DNA of 64,000 nt, taken from assembly GCA_030770425.1 (NCBI GenBank), contig JASJFT010000013.1:186001-250000 (forward strand), read 5' to 3'. Below, piece after piece: positions 42,483-53,547 of the stretch. The notes under the pieces are model-generated. The model ran no database searches and had not been told where the DNA came from. It saw only the letters and a list, made by a program, of their open reading frames with translations. The first letter of the stretch is position 1; every line of letters begins with the position of its first letter. Both the position numbers and the translations under genes were made by a program. This DNA comes from Darksidea phi. Taxonomy: Eukaryota > Ascomycota > Dothideomycetes > Pleosporales > Lentitheciaceae.

Positions 42483-44794
42483 TCACAGTTGGAGTCCCAA
42501 ATCGAGTGAAGTGATCCAGTCCGTCCACATGAAGGAGTTTGCGTCCTGCATTGGAAGGTCCAATAGCGAAGAGTCGAAATCGCCAATATTCATCACCGTC
42601 TCGATGACTTCATTTCCGGACATAGCGGAAAACTGGAATGGGTCTTCCCATGAGGTCGGGTATTCTCGATGATTTGGCGAATGTAAAAGATCCGTCGCCG
42701 GAGCGAATAGCGAGCCGGAGGTGGGCACCACTTGAGAGACCTGGTCGAATGGTGCCGGGTGATACGGCGTGAGAAATTCGGGTGCCTGCTTCACAAGTTC
42801 GCGCAGGTAGTTGCCGTAGATGACCGATGCACCGTTTCGATGGCTTGGTGTACTACCCACTCGCTCGAGTACAGTTGCAGTCTCTTCGATCAGGTTTCGC
42901 ACGCTAGGTGCGAGGCTGTGATTTCCCCCTGAGGATGGCGCGCCTAGGGTTAAGGCAACGCATGCGGCGAAACATATCATTGTTACCGTGTTGTTAGGCA
43001 TAGACTTTAGTCGTGCTTCTCCCTGAATTGCTGCACGCATGACATTAAGGGCCGATGACAACGCTGAAGCGCGAAAGAAGCGCTTCACTTCGAACGGTGC
43101 AGTCGGGTAATTGATCACGCCGCAATAAGTGGAGAGCCGGGTATGGGTGACCAGAATCTCCACGTATGGCGGAAGCGTCTTCTGTGCACCTTCGCCGATT
43201 GCAGACGTCCATGATGTTTGCCACTTACTGAAAAAGCTTTCAATTGTGACTTCAATGTCCTGAGCAACCTTGGAGCCCACGCCGACTGTTCGACAGGTGT
43301 CACACTTTGATCGAACAGTGCTAAAGAGGTTGTCAAGGTCTCGACGAAGCACTGCCATTGAGATGAGTGGTCCATCCTCGTTCCCTGAAGCTGAACAAAG
43401 GTGCCAGTCATCACAATATTGGACTAGAGGAGTAATCGGAACACAGTAGCTGCGACCTCTAGCCAAGCACACCCCTCTTTCGAGAACGAATAGCGCAATC
43501 CATACTCGCTCACGTCTTCGGAGCATTCGCTTCCCCCATTCCGAATGAATGTCTACATCTTCAAAGCCATCCATAGCCAGAGCTTTTGTTGCCTCGAGGC
43601 AGTCCGCTTTCGGTATGCGATTTAGGAGATCGCGCTCAATAGAGTGTGAGGGTACGATGATCTTGTTGAGGGATAGGTCTAGAGCGATGGCTAAGGCGGT
43701 TGAAATGTAGAGCCCTGTGTCATCATCTCCGGCATGTGAGCCAGGATACATCCACGGGATGTTTACCATGAATGCTAGCACGATCTCGACGGAGCGGTAT
43801 CTTCTCGTTATGACTTGGTCCGCGAGGAATTTTCTGTGTACGAGCAATCGCTTACAGAGTGCTGCCGTAAAAGGTTGGAAGAGAGAAGAAGCTGTTAGGA
43901 GTGACGTAAACAAGAATGCGGATCGACTACGGACGAAGGACAGGTTGTGAATGATTGGGTCGAGCCCCCATCGAGTGTGAGCGAGCTTCTCGTAGAAACT
44001 ATGATCGTTAGTCAAGCCAACATTCGCAAAATATGTTCAGATAAAGTGCTAGCGGCCCCTTTTTATATTCGATCCTCATTCTAGCTGGGAAGTGCATGGT
44101 TGTTCGGCTCACTTACAACGCCATGAGAAGCTCAGCCTCTTCCATTGTGACCAGTCCAAGGTCAATCGGATCAAGATGCGAGCCTTGATCGGAATTAGCC
44201 CTCATCGGAAGAAAGAACCGGTGAACGTTCGACTGATTCTGGTTGTCGCTTCCAAAGTGTGCACTGAAAGGCGAAAGCGGGTCATTAGGCGTTTGCGGAT
44301 GCCCCAGTCGAAGATCTGACGCACGAGCAAGCAGTTGTAGAGGATTCTCAGCATCGTCCAACGCGAGCTGATCGTCGCTTGATTGGATAGCTTCACTTCT
44401 GTCGGAAGTAAAGGACGTATTGTTCAAGGATGGGGTATCTTTCGATTGAGAGGAACTACCCTGCGCCTCTAGAAGAAGCTCTTGTAGCTGGTCGACGATT
44501 TGGCGGCTTGCGCTCGCAGAAGAATCTGCTTTCGACTTTTTGATGGCATCCTCGATCTGATGGAACGCGCTATGCAGTCCGACTCGCTTGCTGCATTGGT
44601 GTAAGCACAGTCAACTAGAACAAGACCTAGCCGCACTTTCTCACTCCTTTCTGCCTCCCAATGTGGAATCCTCTAGGCACGATGCAATCCACCCCCGCGT
44701 GCAGACATTTTTCACAGATCGCTGCTCCGCTCTCCCTTCTGCATCTGATTTTGCTCTTCCTACAACCAAGGCATGCGGCTTGTTTAGTTGTCAT
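42483..44794 (-). CDS. Zn2Cys6 binuclear-cluster transcription factor, 715 aa
   Basis: Three exons: 44794-44637, 44590-44117 and 43998-42483. Intron 1 is 46 bp with a weak GTGCGG donor; intron 2 is 118 bp (GTAAGT..TTGACTAACGATCATAG), long for this window. The zinc cluster is in exon 1: CLGCRKSKIRC, then CEKCLHAGVDC, at residues ~9-37, followed by a basic linker (GFHIGRQKGVRNKR). Exon 2 supplies a probable dimerisation helix (AFHQIEDAIKKSK..QLQELLLEA). Exon 3 starts with FFYEKLAHTRWGLDPIIHNL and carries a fungal middle homology region: VEIVLAFMVNIPWMYPGSHA, IALDLSLNKI, RRRERVWIALFVLERGVCLA. The C-terminus is acidic/aromatic, a possible activation region. It should bind CGG-type motifs in the nucleus; targets are unknown. 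The start at 44794 is the first in-frame ATG. Confidence 0.9.
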
Positions 44795-45525
44795 GCTATG
44801 AAAATGCTCCGTGTGGTCTAGCCCTGCTCGCAAGGATGGAGAATGCTGTACCGGTGACGTGAACGTATGTGTCAAGGCGACGAGTGGATGCTAGCCTGCA
44901 CCGCCAATATGACGCATTTCAGTGTCACTTTCCTATAGCAGACTTTGGTAAATGGCTCAATCCCCGAGGATGTAGAAGGTTGGAGGTGCGAGAGTTGTGG
45001 TGACTGGAAGGTTGTTATGAGTGATCCGCTAGCGGGCCACTAGGCTCGAAAAGGTTAGCGCTTGGGCAACGCGCCGAGTGAACCGACATCTCAATCGTAG
45101 CGATCATGCAAAGAGTCAGCTCTACCTAACATATCATGTAGCGCTCATAAGCCGAAGGACAACCCTTCGTCTCAGAATGGTGTTCCGTTAGGCTATGCTA
45201 AGAGTCCAGTGCTCCACTTCCACTAATCAAAGTAGCGTTTCGCTCCGCCAGAGCTACCCCGCTAGCACGCCGCAATGTGTCACGTCATCTTCTACACCAA
45301 ACTTCGGAAGCCGAACTAGCCGTTCGACGACCTAAGCACGTGCCAGCAAGCCTATCCGTGTTTGCAACACCATTTTTACGTGTGTAGAACCTTCGATAAT
45401 GTGACCCTTGTATCTGCTCCACCGCAGCAGGTTGTTCTTGTCTCCCGATATTTCCCCCTCTCGTGAAATCCACTCGACGACTTTTGATTAATAGAGTTCT
45501 GCACGCCCACATCTACCACGCACAA
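44795..45525. other. Divergent intergenic region
   Basis: About 730 bp between the Zn2Cys6 regulator and the small two-exon gene, starts facing away from each other. A shared promoter is likely by position. No element identified. Confidence 0.4.
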
Positions 45526-46117
45526 ATGGAGGGCGCCAGCTTCCTTGTCATCAAAATGAGCATCTGCGAAGACGACGGCAAAATCCGCATACGCAAACTC
45601 TCGCGTGAAGAGAGTTACCGGTCTCTTACAATACCATCCGTGGATCCTGCTTGTACGAAGTGCAACCCAGAGGCCGCGCCTGCCACTACATGGTTTGGAA
45701 AGAAGTGCCATACGGCCATCTGCAGGCGAGCTACGATTGGAAAAAAGGCTTATCTAGGGGATATTGACGCCGTGCAACGGGCAGTCGATGCGGCTTTCAG
45801 AGAGCCCCGGAGATGGGACGAGCTCACCGGTATAGGAGAACGCATCGAAGGTAAGGAAAACCGCTGTTGGGGAGCGATCGCCAGTTAACCTCGTAGCAGA
45901 GAAGGCATTCAGGAGCATCGAAAACGCCAAACCAATGAAGGTCATGTTTGGAGTGGTGAGCAGCCTGCGCTGTTTTCAAGCGATATTGGGGGTTGGTGGG
46001 AGTCACAAAGTTGCCGAAGGATGCATATGTTCCTCTTACGCCGATGCGGTGCAATCGCTGCTAGAAGTTCTCGAGGACACCATCCCAGATATGGCGCCTC
46101 CGCCATACTCGCCGTGA
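45526..46117 (+). CDS. Small two-exon cysteine-containing protein of unknown function, 180 aa
   Basis: Exon 1 is 45526-45850 and exon 2 is 45900-46117. The intron has a GTAAGG donor, a GTTAACC branch and a TAGCAG tandem acceptor, so the product may also gain one residue if the upstream AG is used. Both acceptors keep frame, and the join links two separately open frames. The ATG has a CACAAATGG context. Seen: a first cysteine in KMSICEDDGKIRIRKLS, then CTKCNPEAAP, KKCHTAICRRATIG, a charged helix DIDAVQRAVDAAFREPRRWD, then VMFGVVSSLRCFQAILGVGG, EGCICSSYADAVQSLLEVLE and a proline end. No signal peptide and no recognised domain. Divergent from the Zn2Cys6 gene, which might regulate it; that is inference only. 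Confidence 0.65.
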
Positions 46118-46385
46118 GGAGGAGAAGGGCCCAGCTGTCACCGCCTAGGTGAATGTCCAATCACCTATAATCATCTCCATTCCCAGGCTATCTGTGGTAT
46201 GCTCGAGGCGTCGTACCCACCTTTTACATTCTCTCCACACAGTATAATGATCACATCCAAATTCAACCAATAAGATCTCGAATCTCGCCATTATAAAGAA
46301 GCTCGTGGACAACTTCGTTACCGAGTAACGTCAACCCGCATCATATGCGCGACTCGAAAACTTAATATAGTGTCAAGGTTAATGC

Positions 46386-46923
46386 GTGTTTTTCACGGCG
46401 CCGTTCAGCGCCTTGGCTTCATTGAAGCATGTTCCCACATATGAGCATAGAGCCCGGTTGATGATGTCTTCATTAGAGATAGTATTTTCACTAATGAATT
46501 GATAAACGGTACAAAGATAATAAGGTGGAAGGACGAGGGGCAGTTTCTTAATCGTATTCTGTACTTCAAAGTTCGCTCCAGCTTAACGTAAGCCCTTCTA
46601 TTCTATCTATACACTTAACCTTAGGGAGTAGCCTTGAGTGCGATATAGATGACCTTCGCCGCCACATGCAATGCTTGAGATCTATCATCGGCGATGAAAG
46701 ATTCTCTATAATTCAAAAATGCGTTGTCAAGCGATTAGGTTCCCTTTTTATGCGGCAAACGTGCAGAAGATGCCCGTTTATCTGCCTTGGTTCTCCAGTT
46801 TAGACATTCGTTACTTGCGGGGGATTTTGAACCGGACCCTTGCTGAGAGGTGGCTAGAAGCACATGCGAGCGTTATAGACGAAGCTATAAAAAATTGGAA
46901 GCCTGGGCAGTTAAGCTCCTAAT
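46386..46923 (+). pseudogene. Decayed or intron-split coding sequence of unknown family
   Basis: One plus-strand frame reads MRVFHGAVQRLGFIEACSHI at 46383-46442, then TGA and TAG within four codons, then SPVDDVFIRDSIFTNELING and TKIIRWKDEGQFLNRILYF. A well-formed intron (GTAAGC..CTTAACCTTAGGGAG, about 46588-46633) leads in frame to CDIDDLRRHMQCLRSIIGDE. A further frame (46719-46922) encodes RYLRGILNRTLAERWLEAHA. The two stops could come from CGA and CAG by C-to-T change, or be hidden in an unseen intron. The shift near 46740 is unexplained. No family recognised. Best described as a relic of a real gene. Confidence 0.4.
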
Positions 46924-47111
46924 TTAGTTAAGGTATTTAGGTTCAAGCACAGTGCTCCGATACAAGCCTGGACATGCTTTACCTAGTATTTTAAGTAAAA
47001 TTGTCCATGGATCCTTGTCTCAGTAATAGTCCAAACACGCTTTACATAACCGCGTGGTAGCCCCATTACAAGCTTCATTGACCAAAATCGCACGATTCAT
47101 ACATTTATTCC

Positions 47112-48558
47112 TTACATATGCCCATCATTGATATCAACATCTCCGGGCATGGTCTTGAGCCCTGTACTCAAATTAGCAACCATTCTTCGTCTTCTACTGC
47201 CTTGCAATTCTTCATATATATTTGTACAGCAGAACTTACATCCGTTTCCATCAACATCCTCAACAACCGTCTGTGCAACTTTGCACTTCATGGCCTCCTC
47301 ATCCGTCTGTCGGAGCAACTCCTTGCAATAGTCGTTATCGCATCGCGCATTAAGCGCACGTTGGAGCGCATCGCCTTTCCAACCGAAGAGGTAATCTCCA
47401 TGATTTCCATGGCCAGTTCTTTGTTTTGTTAACATCAGCCTCAAAATGAAAAAAAGGAACACTCACGCATCACCCATACTAAACACAAACGGTTGCGTTC
47501 CATTCTCCGCGGGCCATTCCTCGTCTTTGAACACTGTCGTATCGAATATAACCTCATACATGACCTGCGGAAGATGCACGGGATGTGTATCTGGACACTT
47601 GCCTCTCTGTTGTGCTGGAGTGTATGGGCGTGTGACAATGGGCTCACTGTAGGGCTCAAATGGAATGACAGCATATGCAACATGTGACTGATGGTCAGGA
47701 GAGTCAAGGTTGATACCGTCCCAGCATGTGGGGAAGGTCACTAGACAGAGGTGAGCAAGCACTGAGAGAGCGGAGGAAAAGGGACGGGGTTACCTTGTGT
47801 ACGAATGCCACCCTCGCATTTGCGGTTGGGTAGGCTAGTCGTATCCTCACCCGTGCAGGGCGCACCACCGAACGGAGTTTGATCTTTATACAAGCACCGA
47901 TGGCAGATACCGCGGGATTCGCCGGTGGTGTTGCGGAGCATGGGATTACCCGCGAGCATGCGGAAACCCTTTGGCAATGTCAGAGGTGTGAGCCTTTATG
48001 GTTCTTAAGTGTGTACTTACGGGTGCGAAAGCAGTGACGTTGCTAACGCCATCGTACGGCGGAATATAGTAAACCGTCATTCCACCGTCTTGGTGTAATC
48101 CGCCGTTTGATACTTGTGGAACTCGCTTGTACGTGCCGTTGCGCGCGCGGAAGTAGAGGGCTGCGGTCCAGTAGTTGCTACGTGATCATAGTTAGTCAAG
48201 GATCCACAGCGACGCCGTGAACTCTCTATTCATCGTTCCATGCTATAAGAGCGAACGTACCTAAAGTCCTCGCTAAACGTACAACTTGTGCAAGTACTCC
48301 GATTAACCAAATCATATTCAACCGGCGTCATCTCCGGCTTGAACGAGTTCTGTAGGTGTCAGATAGTCCTCTTCATCGAGAGTAATACCATACACCTCCA
48401 ACAATCTGATGCGTATGCGGTGTGCCCACAAGTCCCGGGTTGACAAGAGGGTCCAATCTCTCCACCGTGAGTTGCGAGCAAGCGAAGCGCATCATGTGCG
48501 CAACTTGCGCGCTCGAGGCACCGCTAAGGGCGAGGAGCTGGAGAATAGACATATGCAT
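47112..48558 (-). CDS. Secreted DUF1996-domain protein, 388 aa
   Basis: Six exons: 48558-48394, 48349-48261, 48177-48021, 47968-47794, 47740-47467 and 47418-47112. Introns are 44-83 bp with standard sites. A hydrophobic start ([15 protein letters not shown]) reads as a signal peptide. DUF1996 begins at once: [20 protein letters not shown], then [82 protein letters not shown] and [20 protein letters not shown]. Repeated His and paired Cys are typical of this fungal secreted family (sometimes called WSC-linked or lytic-like). No enzymatic activity is established; conserved His/Asp suggest metal or carbohydrate contact by inference. It has ~9 further cysteines after the domain (CKFCC). The frame joins exactly at every splice. 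Confidence 0.92.
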
Positions 48559-49315
48559 CGTAGCGGTCGTAGTGAGGTTGTGAGCGGCGTGGGGGTCGAA
48601 ACCAGGTCGGACATGCGGGCAATAAGTACGCTGGACATCCCCGGGTTAGATCTGCAAGGACGACCTAGACTAGATAATCTTGTTAATCTGTGTGGGGCAT
48701 AGCTAATTGCCGTTGCGCCGAGCCGCGGATATCATATCGAAGTTGAAGGTCGTTCCCTGGATTATTGGTGTTGAGGCTACCGAAAATTAATTTAAGTGGC
48801 GCACGGTGTTGAAATTGATTGAGTGACAGGGATCGGCGCCCATTCGCGTGGAAGACCAAGAAATTCTAGAAGGTGTGCGTATTGTAATTTTGAGGAAAGT
48901 GCTATAAGAGATAGGAGAGAAGGATGACCTGGATGCGATGTGCGTGGGGTCAACAGTGGGTAACGATTTGGGACCGCATCTGAAATCTCAAGCTTATACA
49001 GATTTATGATTCAGTTGGAGATACAACAAAGCAAAAACTCAACTACGCCCAGATATCTTCCCTTATCGTACCTAAGACGGGAAGAAATTCATTATGACAA
49101 CGCACAAAGACGCCTTACCGAAGGCTTACAGCCTCGCTTTCCAAGTACATTACTCCTTCCCTGCTGAAATTCTAGCGAACTGCTGGGACATGTACGGTGC
49201 TTTTTTATCGACCTGTGTCGCTACAGGAATTTCTCTCAGCATCACACCTTCAAATTCGCGCGATTCACGCTCATCAGCAGTCTTTGATCGGGTGATCGTT
49301 GGATTTGGTCGTGAG
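48559..49315. other. Intergenic region; possible extra 3' exon of the next gene
   Basis: Most is ordinary noncoding sequence upstream of DUF1996. On the minus strand 49315-49150 is open and protein-like (TRSKTADERESREFEGVMLR, then AREISAGKE-like end at a TAA). It directly follows the stop of the 1,042-residue gene. An intron near 49318-49373 (GTGAGG..CCCTTTAG) could connect them, but the phases I tested did not fit. Confidence 0.35.
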
Positions 49316-52300
49316 CTAAAGGGAGTGACATTTCGTTCGATGGAGGTACACAACTTCCGGAGAGACCTCACGTTGGCTAGCATTCGGATCGTTCGTGTCA
49401 TCTTTTTGCGGACTATCGTGGCGCGTAGGTGAGTCGGGCAGATAGACCGGAGGCGTGACTACCCTGTGCAAGCAGGGCGAGTCTTTTGTGCAGTCCTCAT
49501 GGTAAGTGCGACAAAACATCTCTTCGTCCTTGGAGAACAGGCAGGCGTACGTCTGAGTCTGAGACAGGCGTTCGTTGATCTCGCCATCGGAGAGCCTGGT
49601 ACCGTTTTGGGGTACTGATGGCTTGGAAAACCATCCCCGGAATAGGCAGCTTCCCCAAATGATCCCCTTCAAAGCCATATCGCCAATATGCTTGAGACTA
49701 ATGATATCAAGGTTGACTTGGACCATGTCGCCGATCAAGCCGGTCTCTTCACGTTCAGCGCTTGCTTGCGCATAAAGCTGAGCGATTTGTTTTGGGATGG
49801 ACTCAAGGCTGAGTTGCTTCTGCATGGCGGCGATGTGGCTTTTTGCTAGACCAATCTGACCGTCCCATGGCGCCGCACTCACCCCGGCAGCAACATCGGA
49901 TTCACGCTTTGCTTTCATATTCTCCATGCCCCGGAAGGCAGCAGAGAGCTCGCCTTGCTTTCGCCGAAACTCTCGCGCCGTCCAGTGCTTTAGAAACTCG
50001 GGATGATACTCTTCCTCATGGTCTTGAACCTTTTTGCGGCCATCCTCCATTTTATAAGTGAGAATATCCAATAGAAGTAGACGAATAGGGTCTTCGGGAT
50101 TGGTGTTGCAATAGACGTAGTTGAGATCTTCTGGTGTAAAGTCGAGGATGCGGAAGCGGAGATCTGGTGTGTCTTCCTTGATCTGACCAGCACGCTGGCG
50201 GTCGCCGAATTCGTCCTCCTCTCTAAGAATAACGAAAATCTGATTCAGAAGAGTAACGCTGACGGACGGACACTGCAACGCCTGAGCGCAGCAATAGGCT
50301 TTGAAGAGGTCGCCGAGGGTATAGTGATCGCCAGCGCTCTCATAAATCATGTCCTCATAGGGATTCTCGGGGTCGCGTCGCGATAGGCGCAGAAGTCGGT
50401 GTGGTACCCCGTTGTGCAAACCGAGCACGATACAGCTGGTGAAAAGATCGAACGCTTTCGGCTCGACGCGTAGCAGAGTAATCTCGCCGAAGGTTCGGAG
50501 AGAGACTTTGTCGAGTAGTCCTTGCATTACATCTCGAACAATGACTGGCTCATGCTCAGGGCAGCCAAAAGGAGCATGCTTCTGACTCAAGATCTCCTGC
50601 CATTTCTCAGTCGAATGCTTTGGCCTGATGGGTTCGGAAGTGTGCTTGCATGGGCATTGGCACTCTGTGTATCCACAGATAGGGTTGACACAGATGTCAA
50701 GGCGATTGCCCTGGTATCGACACTTCTTGCAGAGCCACTCTTCCTCACAGCAAATGCTGCAGCAATCGTCTTTACGGCAGCCATCGTCGTAGCAGAAGCC
50801 TTCTTCGCAACACTTCAAGCATCGGTCTCCGTAGATTTGCTTGGGTGGCTGCAATATGAACGCATAGGTTGGTGCTGCTTCTTGCTTGTTGTTCTCGTCA
50901 GTGAGGACATCAAAATCCTCAGCACGCTTGCATAGTTTGTGATGAGCTCTGTTAGGCTTTGGCCTATTCTTGCGAGCCATAAGACCGTATGCCCTGTCGA
51001 CACCTTTGACATTGTTTTCGAAGTACACACCGGTGGCCTCGTACACTTTGATGTTTGCCACCTTGAACCGCTTTCGAACCGCTTCCTCGACGCTGACGCT
51101 GGTTACACCTGATCGGTTGACTTCTTTCAAAACGGTGACAAATGGCATCTGCTTCTCCTCTGGGTTCCACGGCGCGCGTAGAACATAGGCCTGGATATGC
51201 CCATCATTCAGACCTTCAGTATGGCTGCAGACGTAGTCCCAGTTGATAGGGCACGGTACCGGAGAGGGAAACGTATCAGTGGGTGCAGGCCACTGCTCGG
51301 ACCAAGGTTGCACTTTAGGTGGCATCTCACAGTTGAAAGCTTCCACAGGTGGTATAGTAGGTATCGCCAACCCAAGAGCTTTTTTCTGGGCTGTCTTATC
51401 GTGGGCACACGCGAGAGCGACAGGGGTGTTGATGACATGTGGCGAGCCGTGAAACACCAACTCCGAATGAAGGTCGACGCCCATAAAATCTGTCGCCGGT
51501 AGTGTGATAGTAAGGGGAGCATCGAGGGACGTCTTCGGTTTGCGGACTTTGGCGGCTTTCTTGGGCTCAGCAGGTGCCGCAAAACTTTGATCATCTGCGG
51601 CAGAGACAGAGTTGATGACAGCGTCAACCTGTGTGCCGGTCGGGAGAGTAGTACTGGCTACTTGCATATCCTCTGCGACGTCATCACGGGCATATGACGT
51701 TGCACTAGTCGAAACGGTGACAGGCGACTTACTCTCTGGCTTTTTTGAAGTCTTTTTGACCCTCGGAGATGAGACAGAGACCTGGCCGCTAGCAGCAGTC
51801 ATAGCGGAGTGATCGATGGAACCATCAGGTGCGCCGCTCATGTTCGTATCCCCATTAATCGCAAATAGAGTTGTGTCAACAGGGCCAGCTTTCTTCTTGC
51901 GTGGTTTCGGGGCTTTCTTGGGCATCTTTGGGCCTGAAGCTACAGTCACGGTATCCTGTCCGGCAGTGACACCGTTAATGACAAGGTTACCGGCGTTCAG
52001 CTCCCTACCCTTAGCATCTTGAACTGGAGCGTCATCGGCAGGTACGTATTTCTTCATAGCCGGCTTGTTTGTTCCCTTGGCTGGTTTAACTACTTGTGGT
52101 AGTTCGGGGTTTCCGTTGGTGCTATCTGCTATAATGTCAATTTGCATCGGCTCTGTGTCTTCAGCAGTAGCCGTCGGCACTGCATTGGCCGGAACAGCCT
52201 TCTTGCGTGGTTTCGAGGAAATCGCCTTAGGTTTCCTCGGTTTCACTTTCTTTTCAACTTTGTCGTCGTTCTTTTTCTGGCGCTTCGCGGGCTTCTTCCC

Positions 52301-52444
52301 TGGGGCCGCAACGGAGGTTGATGGTTGGGCACTCGCATTTTGAACAACAGGAGTCTCCTCCTCAGCCTTGCGCTTGAGAGATGCGGCTTGCTTTGGGGTG
52401 GAGACCATAACGGCACCGGACGTCTCAGGGATCGTGTGCTCCAT
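49316..52444 (-). CDS. Large nuclear-type protein with cysteine-cluster domain, 1,042 aa, unknown function
   Basis: Single reading frame from the ATG at 52444. Residues 1-~310 are low-complexity with Lys-rich clusters (KKPAKRQKKNDDKVEKKVKP) and Ala/Thr/Ser stretches, suggesting nuclear localisation and disorder. Around residues 540-600 lies a dense cysteine cluster: CLKCCEEGFCYDDGCRKDDC, then CSICCEEEWLCKKCRYQGN and CVNPICGYTECQCPC. It resembles RING/PHD or ADD-type zinc binding but fits no pattern that I can name. Downstream are a structured region (SLRTFGEITLLRVEPKAFDL, YTLGDLFKAYCCAQALQCPS) and a helical segment. The C-terminus has more Cys/His (MFCRTYHEDCTKDSPCLHRV). Chromatin association is inference from the Lys-rich tail and zinc-cluster type. 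The exact 3' end is uncertain because coding-like sequence follows. Confidence 0.75.
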   Translation of the reverse strand: MEHTIPETSGAVMVSTPKQAASLKRKAEEETPVVQNASAQPSTSVAAPGKKPAKRQKKNDDKVEKKVKPRKPKAISSKPRKKAVPANAVPTATAEDTEPMQIDIIADSTNGNPELPQVVKPAKGTNKPAMKKYVPADDAPVQDAKGRELNAGNLVINGVTAGQDTVTVASGPKMPKKAPKPRKKKAGPVDTTLFAINGDTNMSGAPDGSIDHSAMTAASGQVSVSSPRVKKTSKKPESKSPVTVSTSATSYARDDVAEDMQVASTTLPTGTQVDAVINSVSAADDQSFAAPAEPKKAAKVRKPKTSLDAPLTITLPATDFMGVDLHSELVFHGSPHVINTPVALACAHDKTAQKKALGLAIPTIPPVEAFNCEMPPKVQPWSEQWPAPTDTFPSPVPCPINWDYVCSHTEGLNDGHIQAYVLRAPWNPEEKQMPFVTVLKEVNRSGVTSVSVEEAVRKRFKVANIKVYEATGVYFENNVKGVDRAYGLMARKNRPKPNRAHHKLCKRAEDFDVLTDENNKQEAAPTYAFILQPPKQIYGDRCLKCCEEGFCYDDGCRKDDCCSICCEEEWLCKKCRYQGNRLDICVNPICGYTECQCPCKHTSEPIRPKHSTEKWQEILSQKHAPFGCPEHEPVIVRDVMQGLLDKVSLRTFGEITLLRVEPKAFDLFTSCIVLGLHNGVPHRLLRLSRRDPENPYEDMIYESAGDHYTLGDLFKAYCCAQALQCPSVSVTLLNQIFVILREEDEFGDRQRAGQIKEDTPDLRFRILDFTPEDLNYVYCNTNPEDPIRLLLLDILTYKMEDGRKKVQDHEEEYHPEFLKHWTAREFRRKQGELSAAFRGMENMKAKRESDVAAGVSAAPWDGQIGLAKSHIAAMQKQLSLESIPKQIAQLYAQASAEREETGLIGDMVQVNLDIISLKHIGDMALKGIIWGSCLFRGWFSKPSVPQNGTRLSDGEINERLSQTQTYACLFSKDEEMFCRTYHEDCTKDSPCLHRVVTPPVYLPDSPTRHDSPQKDDTNDPNASQREVSPEVVYLHRTKCHSL

Positions 52445-53431
52445 GATAAGGGCGGACGTGTTCGACAGTGGATCGTAGGGCGATGACGAAGTGTGATATT
52501 TTGTGGCGATCTTGGACTAGGCGAAGATGTGGCGGGTTCTCGAGCGTGTCGGTTTCGGTACTTCGAGCCGTACGTACGTGCAGAAACTGCAGATTTATGG
52601 TGTTGCAGAAGAGAAATAGAGCACGGAGGGCGAGGTGGGGCGATTTATGTGCTTCGTGTGGCCGTCGTTGCTATTGTACGGCCAACAATAAAGTGCGGAC
52701 AATAACGTCAATTACGTAGTTGGCTAGAGAGCGAAGGGTGTTTTGGTATTGTAGAAAGTCGTAAATGTACCTTATCGAGGCGTGGTGAAGGTTCAGTTTC
52801 GGGCTATGAGCGGTGGCTGGGCGGTCACTTTCACCTGACCACGATAGCGGCGAACAAACATAGATTGAAAGACAATAGACAATAGAAAAACAATGCCTGA
52901 TACCCAATAGAAGACAATAACGGAAAATATGTTGCTCGGCATCAGTATTCGGAGTAGACTAGAATATTTTATCAACGGTAGCCGGGCAATTTGGTAAATG
53001 AAGCGCCGGTGACGTGCAAAAGAAGGCACAGCTATATCAGGTAGCTTGCTGCGCTTGATACTAAAACTTCTTTCACTGACCCGCTCTCGCGCTATCGTAG
53101 TTTTGGAGACCCTAGGTTCATCATAGCCTTAAATTTCCTATCTTAGAAGATATGTTCGGAGAGAAAGCGTGATATTTTTCCTTAGCTTAGATGCAGATTA
53201 GTAGCCATGTCCAATTGCGAATTTCTATCGCACTGGTATCTTCCCGATGTGCCGGAGTTATTTGAAAGAATTAACGGGTAGCGACCGATTTCATAGCGGA
53301 TTTCAACATGAAGCTCATGGAGTGGATTGGTGAATCAATCTAGCTGTTCAGAACCTAATGTAGCAATGACCCGGGGCGTTGGTTGCAGTATCATTTCAAT
53401 ACCTCACCTCGTAGCGAATAGCCTCTTTTTC
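52445..53431. other. Intergenic region to the inverted-repeat element
   Basis: About 990 bp with no convincing frame; normal composition that becomes slightly AT-rich toward 53150. Probably promoter of the minus-strand 1,042-residue gene followed by spacer. Confidence 0.4.
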
Positions 53432-53547
53432 ATCGAATGAGTAGCAGCCATTGCGCCGTCAAACTCGCTGAATAACGCAAAAAGGTGAAACAAAAAGGCA
53501 TTTCGTCCCGAATACCTTGAAACGCAAGAAGGTTGTTGGTTGCAGTC
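53432..53547 (+). repeat. Left terminal inverted repeat
   Basis: Pairs with 54271-54386 in inverse orientation. Conserved blocks include CGTCAAACTCGC, GAATAACG, AAAAAGGCAT, TCGTCCCGAAT and CCTTGAAACGCAAGAAGGTT. Confidence 0.85.

Noticed and set aside
46386..46923. Possible DUF3435 (Starship/Crypton-type) recombinase remnant
   Set aside because: The segments do not show the catalytic Arg..His..Tyr context; I could not support the family.
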